Shown here: in pieces, positions 1 to 6,268 of the stretch
Numbering within the stretch: the first letter of the stretch is position 1
How the letters are laid out: every line of letters starts with the position of its first letter
Origin: Bacillota bacterium
GTDB lineage: Bacteria > Bacillota > Clostridia > Peptostreptococcales > Anaerovoracaceae
DNA length: 7,606 nt
NCBI GenBank assembly: GCA_016280485.1
Contig: JAEEGU010000053.1
Coordinates: 1-7,606 of the forward strand
Reading direction: 5' to 3'
Position numbers and translations under genes: made by a program
Notes under the pieces: generated by a model
Databases searched by the model: none
The model's input: the letters and a program-made list of their open reading frames with translations, nothing else
Told to the model about the DNA's origin: nothing

Positions 1-1
1 A

Positions 2-1636
2 GGCAGAATCCTCGGCATCGCTCCGAAAACAATGCTTCCGAATCAGGCTGAGTTTACCGAGATGCGTTGGTTCGACCAGGGCAGCGTAAACTTCCCGCCG
101 GAAGGAGAGATTTCGCTTCGTGGCGAGATGATTCCGTTTGGCAACATCGTTTTCGACGACGAGGAGGGCGAGCTTTCCTTTGGCATCGAGATTTGCCGCG
201 ACATTTGGACAGCCATGAGCCCGAGCTCATTCCTGTCGGTTGCCGGCGCACATCTCATCTTCACGCCTAGCGCAAGCACGGAAAGTGCAGGCAAGGCAGG
301 TCAGCGCCGCTCCGTTCTCTCTGCTCTTGCAAACAAGAACAACTGCGGCTACGTTTACACATCCTGCGGCGTGGGCGAATCCGGCACCGATTGCGTATTC
401 GGCGGCCACCGCCTTATCATCGAGGAGGGCACAATCCTTGCCGAAAGCGATCGCTTCGTATTCGAATCCGATGCAACTTATTCTGAAATAGACATAGAAA
501 AAATCCGTTTTGACCGCATGAGAAATCGCAATATCAAGGCATGCAACGAGGAATATCTTGCAGGCTTTGAGGTTATGCACGTTGCGGTTCCAACCATTCG
601 CATGATCGGCTTTGACGAAAAGCTTTACCGCAAGTACGCGCCGAACCCTTGGATCCTTGCGGCTACTCAGGCAGGCGACGACTACTGCTCGGACGTATTC
701 AACATTCAGGTTGCCGGCCTTTGCCGTCGCATGAAGCACATCGGCGCTAAGCGCACGGTAATCGGCGTATCCGGCGGTCTCGACTCAACCACCGCACTTC
801 TTGTGGCGGTCGAGGCTCACAAGGCTCAAGGCCTTCCTGTAAGTGATGTTATTGCCATCACTTTGCCGGGCTTTGGCACATCCGACCACACTCACGAAAA
901 CGCAATTACAATGATGCGCGAGCTCGGAGTCACGATGCGCGAGATAAGCATCAAGGATGCGGTGCTGCAGCACTTCAAAGATATCGGCCACGACCCTGAG
1001 GTGCGCGACCTTACATACGAAAACAGCCAGGCTCGTGAGCGCACGCAGATTCTGATGGACATCGCGGGCAAGGAAAACGCCCTGATGATAGGAACTGGCG
1101 ATCTCTCCGAAATTGCCCTCGGCTGGTGCACTTTTAACGGCGACCACATGGCATTCTACGGAGTAAACGGGTCGCTTCCGAAGACGCTGCTTCCATACAT
1201 TCTGACTTATGTAATGAACACGCGCTATACGGAGAATCAGGTTTTGAAGGACACAATCCAATCCGTCATCGACACACCGATTTCGCCGGAGCTCCTACCG
1301 CCTGACGAAAACGGCAAAATTGCGCAGAAGACAGAGGACAAGGTTGGACCTTATGTGCTTCACGACTTCTTCATCTTCCACACACTCATCTCCGGATGGG
1401 CTCCGCGCAAGATGCTCTATATGGCAGAAGCCGCATTTGCGGGCATATTTGATCGCAAGTACATCGCAAAGTGGCAGCGCACATTCTACCAGAGATTCTT
1501 TACACAGCAGTTCAAGCGCAACTGCGCACCTGATTGTCCGAATGCAACCCAGGTTTCATTCGTTCAGTGGCATATGGCAAGCGATGTTTATGCAAACCTC
1601 TGGCTTGAGGAAATGGATAGGCTCATTGCCGAATAA
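2..1636 (+). CDS. nadE: Glutamine-dependent NAD+ synthetase, 5'-truncated by the window edge
   Basis: The enzyme makes NAD+ from nicotinic acid adenine dinucleotide, ATP and ammonia, the ammonia coming from glutamine hydrolysed by its own N-terminal nitrilase-type domain; it is cytoplasmic. The reading frame is open from base 2 and reads GRILGIAPKTMLPN before the first ATG at 32. That ATG is internal, because GI(A/V)PK is the conserved segment carrying the nitrilase-triad lysine (codon 26-28). The triad cysteine is in GIEICRDIW (codon 194-196); the triad glutamate lies upstream, outside the window. The synthetase domain has the ATP-pyrophosphatase P-loop SGGLDS (770-787), then GTGDLSEIALGW (from 1091), YGVNGSLPKT, QKTEDKVGPY and the family's C-terminal FFTQQFKRNCAPD. 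About 544 codons are visible; family members of this type have about 640-650 residues, so roughly 100-110 are missing. No frameshift or missing visible catalytic residue is seen. It is followed by a terminator and converges on the large minus-strand gene. Identity is near certain; the start cannot be seen. Confidence 0.97.
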   Translation, partial: GRILGIAPKTMLPNQAEFTEMRWFDQGSVNFPPEGEISLRGEMIPFGNIVFDDEEGELSFGIEICRDIWTAMSPSSFLSVAGAHLIFTPSASTESAGKAGQRRSVLSALANKNNCGYVYTSCGVGESGTDCVFGGHRLIIEEGTILAESDRFVFESDATYSEIDIEKIRFDRMRNRNIKACNEEYLAGFEVMHVAVPTIRMIGFDEKLYRKYAPNPWILAATQAGDDYCSDVFNIQVAGLCRRMKHIGAKRTVIGVSGGLDSTTALLVAVEAHKAQGLPVSDVIAITLPGFGTSDHTHENAITMMRELGVTMREISIKDAVLQHFKDIGHDPEVRDLTYENSQARERTQILMDIAGKENALMIGTGDLSEIALGWCTFNGDHMAFYGVNGSLPKTLLPYILTYVMNTRYTENQVLKDTIQSVIDTPISPELLPPDENGKIAQKTEDKVGPYVLHDFFIFHTLISGWAPRKMLYMAEAAFAGIFDRKYIAKWQRTFYQRFFTQQFKRNCAPDCPNATQVSFVQWHMASDVYANLWLEEMDRLIAE

Positions 1637-1656
1637 AAATAATGATTTTAAGCACA

Positions 1657-1688
1657 AAAATACCCGAGGAACATTCCTCGGGTATTTT
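1657..1688. terminator. Bidirectional intrinsic terminator between convergent genes
   Basis: A perfect inverted repeat, AAAATACCCGAGGA / TCCTCGGGTATTTT, has 14-base arms around the loop ACAT. The GC-rich inner stem is flanked by A-runs on the left and T-runs on the right, so the RNA from either strand ends in a U-rich tail. It lies 20 bases after the nadE stop and 7 bases after the stop of the large minus-strand gene, so one hairpin probably ends both transcripts. Confidence 0.9.
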
Positions 1689-1695
1689 ATTATCT

Positions 1696-4600
1696 TTACT
1701 CTTCCTCTTTATCCTTTATGGTCTTTGGGTCGATTACCGTAGCACCGACCTCGATACCGTAATTCATAAAGCTGTAGTCTCCGTAGAGCAGGTTCGGACA
1801 GAGAGTCGTATAGTCCTCCGATGTATAGTATCCCGTCTGCTCTCCGCTTGCCTTTTTATATGTCATATATCCGGAGCATTCCCTGCCGCCGTATACAAAC
1901 TTAGCCGTGCCGGCCTTTGAAGGCGTAGCGTAGATATTGCCGTCAACTATGATTGAAGACCGGCCATCCTTGTTTTCGCCAAGCCACATCGTAGCACCGG
2001 AGGCCTTCGCGTTGCAGAAGATATTCTTTCTGACAATGAGGCTTCCCACATTCGATGCCTTGAAATCTGAATCGGCATCAGTGTCGTAGGTGTTGAGGCA
2101 GGTGTTGTTCAGTATCTTTACACTGCTAAGGTATCCCTTGTCACCGTTTGACGATCCGATGAAGATTCCGCCCTTGTAGTCGCATGCCGTCAGATTGTTC
2201 TGCAGCTCTATTTCATCGTTTCCGTAGCTCTGATCGAACGGAACTGCGGACATTATGCCATAGCCCACGTCGCATCTGTAGGTGATGTTCTCCGACATCG
2301 TTATGCTTCTCGCACTGTCAACCAGAATACCGTAGCCACCCGAAGCCTTTGCCTTGCAGGCACCTACGCTGTTTGCCTTGATTGTGCAGTCACGCGGTGC
2401 ATCGTAAGCCGACTGCTGACACATTCCCGTCGCGCCGATATATTCGATGCCCGAGCCGCCGATAGACATCAGCTTGTTCGCAAACATATTGATGTGCTCG
2501 GCATTGCCCTCTACGTGAACGCCCGCACCACGATTTATGTGCTCGATCATGTTGTAGTAGATAAGGATCGACCTTGTCGCCGTCGGTGTATCACCGATTA
2601 CCTTGATACCGTAAGCCTTTGGCCCCGGAACCACCGTCTCGGAGAGAACATTTCCTTCGTCATCGACCTCCTGCAGAATCTGATCGGTGCCGATAGCCCT
2701 GAGGTCGTGGATATTGAGTCCTGCGAGGATAATCGCCTTGGAGTTTTTAACCTCAATCGCAGTCTTTACATTCTGAAGCTCCATGTTGCAGAATGTCAGA
2801 TATTTGGAATCCTCAATGGTTACAAGAGGCTTATCTCCGAGTCCCTTACCATCAAGCACTGCATTTCCTTCAGACGAAGGATTTGTCATGATGGTGATGT
2901 AGTCGTGACTCTCGCCGCGAAGGGATATATGGAGTGCTTCGTTATATGTGCCCGCACCGACATAGAGCACGCCACCTGTGTGCATCGTATTGATGCCCTT
3001 CTGGATGGTCTTGTAAGGCTCTTCCTCCGTGCCCGGATTACTGTCATCGCCCCATGTTGCAACATATTTCTTTTGCGTCATGTCGCTTTCTACAGCACCC
3101 GCGATACCGAATGCCTGGAGAACGTTGCTCTCCATAGGCTGCATATTAACGGTATTTTCAATATAGCGGAGCAGCTCTTCGTCTCTCGGATTGATCTCCG
3201 CGAGCTCTTTCTGGAACTCCTTGTCATCGATATTTGCCTTGATATTGTCAGGAATAGAGCCTACCATGTTAAATACCTTGCCAAGTACTCCCGGCAGGTA
3301 CATCCAGCCCGCAATGAAGATGACAACCACAGCCACGACAGTAAACATCCTGATGATGAACTTGTCAATCTTTGGCTTCTTTGCCCACTTTTCCTTGCGT
3401 ATAGCCTTCTTTTCGCGCTTCTTTTCCTTTTTTGCGGCCTTCTTTTCCTTTTTCTGCTCCTTCTTTGCTGCCTTGGCCTCTTTCTTTTGCTTCTTAAGCT
3501 CAGGCTTTGCGGCTTTCTTTTCTTCCTTGCGCTGCTTCTTCGCCGCTTTTGCCTCTTCGGCCTTCTTTAACGCAAGCTCTTTCTTCTTTATTGCGTCAGC
3601 CTCTTTGCGAGCCTTTGCCTTTATTTTCTTGAGCTGCTTCTTGATATAAGCCTCACGCTTTTTCTCGTTATTCTTAAGGTAGAAAGGAATCTTGATCTTG
3701 CTTATATCTACCTCGTCGGCAGCTGCCTGAGCGCGTTTCTTTTCTTCACCCTCAGCCTCAGCCCTTTTCTTTGCGCGTATGCGCTCGAGTGCCATAGCCT
3801 CGGCCTCTTCGAGGGTTACCGCCTTGTCGCCGTCAGCCTCATCCATTATGATTTCGGCCATCGCCGCCAGCTCTTCTTTGCTGATTTCGTCCTCTTCAGG
3901 CACCTCCTGCTTGATTTCTTCTACGATTGCGACATCTTCCTCTTCAAGCTTTTCAGGCTCTACAGGAATCTCGCTGAGCGAAACGACAACCTCGTCCTCT
4001 TTCTTGTCACCCTTGCGTCTGCGACGAACCTTCGGCTTGCCGCCCTTACCGCCCTCGGTCTGCGCATCCTCCTGCGCCGGCTCCTCGGCTGCTTCGCTTA
4101 CTTCTTCGGAGAAGTCGAACTCAATTGAAGAGTTGTCATCACCGAACGGCTTGAAGGTTTCAGGAATTTCAAGGTTCTCAGGAGTTTGAGCCTCCTTGCC
4201 CGGCTCCTCTGCCGGTGCCGGATTTACTGCCGCCTCAGCCGCCTTGCGCTGGCCCTTTGTCGCCAGGAAGCCGCTTTCTATTCCTGCCGTGATGCTCTCG
4301 AGACCTTCTGCAATCTGTTCCTCGTTTGTAGCTTCCGCAGGTACCTCTTCTTCCTTTTTCTTGTTTCTGCGGCGCAGAAGCTTATCCTTAAGGCCCTTCG
4401 ACTTCTTTTCGCCGTCGCGGCCCTTCTTTTCTTTCTTTTTCTTCTTGCCCTTGCCGGCGGCCATTTCGACCAGATCCTCTGCCTCGCCGCTAGGAACGGC
4501 TGCCTCAAAGTTTGCGGCCGTCACGCTTTCTGCCGCTCTCACGGCAGCATTCTCTGCAGAATCGATACCCTGCTCCTGCTCGGAGAAGTGGAGGTTATCG

Positions 4601-5904
4601 TCAAGTGCCGACATTTCAGGCGGCATTTCAGGCTCTGCTGCAGGTGCCGCTTCTTCGACCGGTGCAGGCTCAGGCTCTGCCGCAGGTGCCGCTTCTTCGA
4701 CCGGTGCAGGCTCAGGCTCTGCTGCAGGCTCCTCGACAGGAATACCCGCCTCTTCCTCTGCAACTGTCGCCGCCTGGTCAGCCGCAACTACCGCAGATTT
4801 TATCTGATCCTCTATTCCTCCTAAATCGAGATCCGGGATATCCAGTTCGACCTCCGGTGCAGGCTCTGCCTCCTCTGCCGGTTCCTCAGCAGGTGCAGGC
4901 TCTGCCTCTACTGCGCTCAGATCGAGCTCCGGTATTTCAATTTCAGGAATGTCAAGTTCAACCTCCGGCGCAGACTCTGCCTCCTCTGCCGGTTCCTCAG
5001 CAGGCTCGGATGATTCGCCGCTGAGCTCTACAATAGGGATATCCAGTCCCGGTATATCAATTTCAAACGGGGCCGGCTCCTCAGCCGCAGATTCCTCAAC
5101 CGGCGCGGGCTCTTCAACTGCCGGCTCAGCCTCGACCGCGCTCAGATCCAGCTCAGGGACATCCGGTTCTTCAGCCGGTGCCTGTTCAGGCTCTGCTGCC
5201 GGCTCAGCCTCGACCGCGCTCAGGTCAAGCTCCGGTATTTCTATTTCAGGAATTTCAAGTTCAACCTCCGGTGCAGGTTCTTCAACCGCAGGCTCTGGCT
5301 CTACCGCAGGTTCCGGTTCAATCTCCGGCGCCGGCTCTTCTGCCGCTGCGCTTAGATCGAGCTCAATCTGCTCCTCCACAGGCGCAGGCTCCTCTGCCGC
5401 CTCAGGTTCTGCTGCCGGCTCTTCTGTCGGCGCCTCGGCCGCAGCGCGCTCCTCTTCTCTTTGCCTAATTGCTTCTTCTATTTTTGCCTGCTCGGCCTCT
5501 TCCTTTTCACGGCCGAAAAGCACAGGCTCCGGATCCGGAATCTGCGCGTATTTATCGATGCCTGCCTTCTCTGCTTCGAGCTCGCCCATGGACTGAATCA
5601 TTTCCTCGCGAACCTCTTTTGCGAGCTTGCGCGATGCTTCCTCTGCCTCAAGGTCGACATTTTCAGGCTCTTCGTCTGTGAATCTGTCAATCAGAGTCTC
5701 GTATGAATTAAAGCCCTCCGGCGTCTCAATGTAGTCGTCCTTGCCGTCACCAACCTCAGCCGGCGCCGCCTCTGCAGCAGGTGCTTCGTCTGCAGGCATG
5801 CTAACAGGGCTGTCAACCGCTTCCGGCCAGCCATCTCGTTTACCTATATACGTTTTTCCGCTTTCCCATCTCAGGCGGGAACGAATCCTGTCTTTGAGTG
5901 TCAT
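1696..5904 (-). CDS. Giant single-pass membrane protein: charge-patterned Ala/Glu/Pro- and Lys-rich cytoplasmic region plus external right-handed beta-helix domain
   Basis: This 1402-residue protein has no name I recognise. In order: a basic N-terminus (1-27, MTLKDRIRSRLRWESGKTY...); an acidic stretch; an Ala/Glu/Pro-rich repeat region (about 150-440) with recurring ELDLS motifs; a Lys-rich block (485-517); an acidic stretch; a short basic block (about 618-635); another acidic stretch; and a long Lys/Ala/Glu-rich, probably helical block (about 740-848). One hydrophobic segment follows (about 853-871, MFTVVAVVVIFIAGWMYLP), then a linker and, from Y947, a domain opening YVATWGDDSNPGTEEEPYKT with VLYVGAGTY after it. 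That opening is typical of right-handed parallel beta-helix proteins (DUF1565, pectate-lyase-like). Later N-I/N-T strand repeats fit the same fold. Dense positive charge before the membrane segment predicts N-in, C-out topology. There is no cleavable signal peptide and no LPXTG motif. Carbohydrate binding or cleavage is possible, but no catalytic residues can be assigned. The start is chosen for its conserved-looking basic N-terminus; AGGA lies only 2 bases and AAAGG 12 bases upstream, so the ribosome-binding site is not decisive. No promoter-linked partner shares its strand. Confidence 0.88.
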   Translation of the reverse strand: MTLKDRIRSRLRWESGKTYIGKRDGWPEAVDSPVSMPADEAPAAEAAPAEVGDGKDDYIETPEGFNSYETLIDRFTDEEPENVDLEAEEASRKLAKEVREEMIQSMGELEAEKAGIDKYAQIPDPEPVLFGREKEEAEQAKIEEAIRQREEERAAAEAPTEEPAAEPEAAEEPAPVEEQIELDLSAAAEEPAPEIEPEPAVEPEPAVEEPAPEVELEIPEIEIPELDLSAVEAEPAAEPEQAPAEEPDVPELDLSAVEAEPAVEEPAPVEESAAEEPAPFEIDIPGLDIPIVELSGESSEPAEEPAEEAESAPEVELDIPEIEIPELDLSAVEAEPAPAEEPAEEAEPAPEVELDIPDLDLGGIEDQIKSAVVAADQAATVAEEEAGIPVEEPAAEPEPAPVEEAAPAAEPEPAPVEEAAPAAEPEMPPEMSALDDNLHFSEQEQGIDSAENAAVRAAESVTAANFEAAVPSGEAEDLVEMAAGKGKKKKKEKKGRDGEKKSKGLKDKLLRRRNKKKEEEVPAEATNEEQIAEGLESITAGIESGFLATKGQRKAAEAAVNPAPAEEPGKEAQTPENLEIPETFKPFGDDNSSIEFDFSEEVSEAAEEPAQEDAQTEGGKGGKPKVRRRRKGDKKEDEVVVSLSEIPVEPEKLEEEDVAIVEEIKQEVPEEDEISKEELAAMAEIIMDEADGDKAVTLEEAEAMALERIRAKKRAEAEGEEKKRAQAAADEVDISKIKIPFYLKNNEKKREAYIKKQLKKIKAKARKEADAIKKKELALKKAEEAKAAKKQRKEEKKAAKPELKKQKKEAKAAKKEQKKEKKAAKKEKKREKKAIRKEKWAKKPKIDKFIIRMFTVVAVVVIFIAGWMYLPGVLGKVFNMVGSIPDNIKANIDDKEFQKELAEINPRDEELLRYIENTVNMQPMESNVLQAFGIAGAVESDMTQKKYVATWGDDSNPGTEEEPYKTIQKGINTMHTGGVLYVGAGTYNEALHISLRGESHDYITIMTNPSSEGNAVLDGKGLGDKPLVTIEDSKYLTFCNMELQNVKTAIEVKNSKAIILAGLNIHDLRAIGTDQILQEVDDEGNVLSETVVPGPKAYGIKVIGDTPTATRSILIYYNMIEHINRGAGVHVEGNAEHINMFANKLMSIGGSGIEYIGATGMCQQSAYDAPRDCTIKANSVGACKAKASGGYGILVDSARSITMSENITYRCDVGYGIMSAVPFDQSYGNDEIELQNNLTACDYKGGIFIGSSNGDKGYLSSVKILNNTCLNTYDTDADSDFKASNVGSLIVRKNIFCNAKASGATMWLGENKDGRSSIIVDGNIYATPSKAGTAKFVYGGRECSGYMTYKKASGEQTGYYTSEDYTTLCPNLLYGDYSFMNYGIEVGATVIDPKTIKDKEEE
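4631..4727 (-). repeat. 42-bp in-frame tandem repeat in the large gene
   Basis: Two complete 42-base units (4631-4672 and 4673-4714) differ by a single T/C near their start, and a partial third unit begins at 4715. On the coding strand each unit encodes 14 residues that permute to AEPEPAPVEEAAPA, around residues 395-425. The unit is a multiple of three, so gain or loss of copies keeps the reading frame. Near-identity at the DNA level, including silent positions, points to recent duplication or slippage. Confidence 0.9.
4845..5273 (-). repeat. Imperfect dispersed repeats encoding the ELDLSAVEAEPA modules
   Basis: Longer diverged repeats are nested here. Bases 4845-4893 match 4956-5004 at an offset of 111 bases with 3 mismatches in 49. 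Bases 4915-4970 match 5218-5273 at an offset of 303 bases with 5 mismatches in 56. A segment ending in CTCGACCGCGCTCAG recurs at an offset of 78 bases (near 5131 and 5209). All offsets are multiples of three. The encoded modules carry E/D-rich hydrophobic strings such as EIEIPELDLSAVEAEP. Full ELDLS motifs lie at residues 181, 225, 251 and 326, with looser versions between them. Confidence 0.85.
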
Positions 5905-5964
5905 TTTCCTGTGTAGCCTTTCTTCAAAACGTGATATATACTCTCATCTAATATTATCGACTAC

Positions 5965-5993
5965 AATATAAAGAATTTTACGTGTTTTTGAAA
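5965..5993 (-). promoter_or_regulatory. Possible promoter of the large minus-strand gene
   Basis: Read on the minus strand, TTTCAA (plus 5988-5993) and TATATT (plus 5965-5970) are separated by 17 bases. The -10 box matches the sigma-70/SigA consensus at five of six positions, but the -35 box matches at only three. Other AT-rich -10-like words (GATAAT, TATATA) lie closer to the gene, so the exact site is uncertain. The start codon is about 60 bases downstream. Confidence 0.35.
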
Positions 5994-5999
5994 AAAATA

Positions 6000-6028
6000 T
6001 TGAGTTTTGCACTAAAAAGTTATACAAT
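6000..6028 (+). promoter_or_regulatory. Likely promoter of the 63-codon gene
   Basis: TTGAGT (6000-6005) and TACAAT (6023-6028) are separated by 17 bases, matching the SigA-type consensus at four and five of six positions. The site is about 50 bases before the ATG at 6077, in a clearly AT-rich stretch. TATACA at 6021-6026 is an overlapping alternative -10 with a shorter spacer. Confidence 0.6.
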
Positions 6029-6064
6029 TAACTAAAGTTGAAGTGTTTAGTGTATGCAAATACA

Positions 6065-6073
6065 GGGGGTGAG
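6065..6073 (+). promoter_or_regulatory. Strong ribosome-binding site that fixes the start of the 63-codon gene
   Basis: GGGGGTGAG, a near-complete Shine-Dalgarno match (GGGGTGA in place of GGAGGTGA), ends three bases before the ATG at 6077. An upstream in-frame TTG at 6038 has no such site, so translation most likely starts at 6077. Confidence 0.85.
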
Positions 6074-6076
6074 AAA

Positions 6077-6268
6077 ATGCCGGACATTAAAGAAAAAACT
6101 ATCGAAACCACCAAGGGTTTGGAATTTGTTGATAAAAAGGTAAAAGACACAGCGGAGGATTTCTACGAGGACGACCGTGTCGAGAATGTCTTAAACCTCA
6201 ATCACACGCCTAACCCACAGGACTTTGACCTGATCAACGACATGATCAACAAATTAAAAAACATCTAA
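6077..6268 (+). CDS. Small hydrophilic protein of unknown function, 63 residues
   Basis: I do not recognise this protein. It is short, highly charged and mixed acidic/basic (begins MPDIKEKTIETTKG, ends INDMINKLKNI), with no cysteine, no signal peptide and no membrane segment, so it is probably a soluble cytoplasmic protein. The middle DTAEDFYEDDRVENV is acidic. The C-terminal PQDFDLINDMINKLKN could form an amphipathic helix, as in small regulators or adaptors, but that is only a possibility. The frame also opens from TTG 6038; ATG 6077 is preferred because of the strong ribosome-binding site immediately before it. It has its own promoter-like sequence and an intrinsic terminator just downstream, so it appears to be a single-gene transcript. 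Its stop codon overlaps that of the convergent metallophosphatase gene by four bases. That it is a real gene is well supported; its function is unknown. Confidence 0.8.
   Translation: MPDIKEKTIETTKGLEFVDKKVKDTAEDFYEDDRVENVLNLNHTPNPQDFDLINDMINKLKNI

Larger units (their letters stand above)
5905..6076. other. AT-rich divergent intergenic region
   Basis: These 172 bases separate the start codons of the large minus-strand gene and the 63-codon plus-strand gene. They are much richer in A+T than the flanking coding sequence and contain promoter-like words on both strands whose -35 ends lie within about ten bases of each other (5993 and 6000). No hairpin with a T-run, riboswitch-like structure or RNA gene is recognisable. 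A shared regulator site between the two promoters is possible but no clear operator repeat is seen. Confidence 0.6.

Noticed and set aside
32..34. ATG at 32 as the start of nadE
   Set aside because: The frame is open to base 2 and encodes the conserved GIAPK segment with the triad lysine; starting at 32 would remove catalytic residues.
227..1261. Minus-strand open frames opposite nadE
   Set aside because: nadE shows conserved motifs throughout this range; the opposite frames have no recognisable family features and are shadows.
4631..4727. CRISPR-like array
   Set aside because: The repeats are directly adjacent without unique spacers, stay in frame and encode protein, so they are a coding tandem repeat.
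2494..5596. Several long plus-strand open frames of up to about 360 codons opposite the large minus-strand gene
   Set aside because: Their products are Ser/Ala-, Leu/Cys/Arg- or Pro/Gln-rich strings that simply mirror the Glu/Ala/Pro and Lys codons of the real gene. None has a convincing ribosome-binding site or recognisable domain.
6038..6076. TTG start giving a 76-residue version of the small protein
   Set aside because: No ribosome-binding site precedes the TTG, whereas ATG 6077 has a near-perfect one, which lies inside the longer version.
6231..6252. Two TGATCAA-containing words near the end of the small gene as a terminator for the minus-strand metallophosphatase
   Set aside because: TGATCA is self-complementary and short, and no T-run follows on the minus strand; the words fall in coding sequence for a repeated (I/L)ND/NK pattern.
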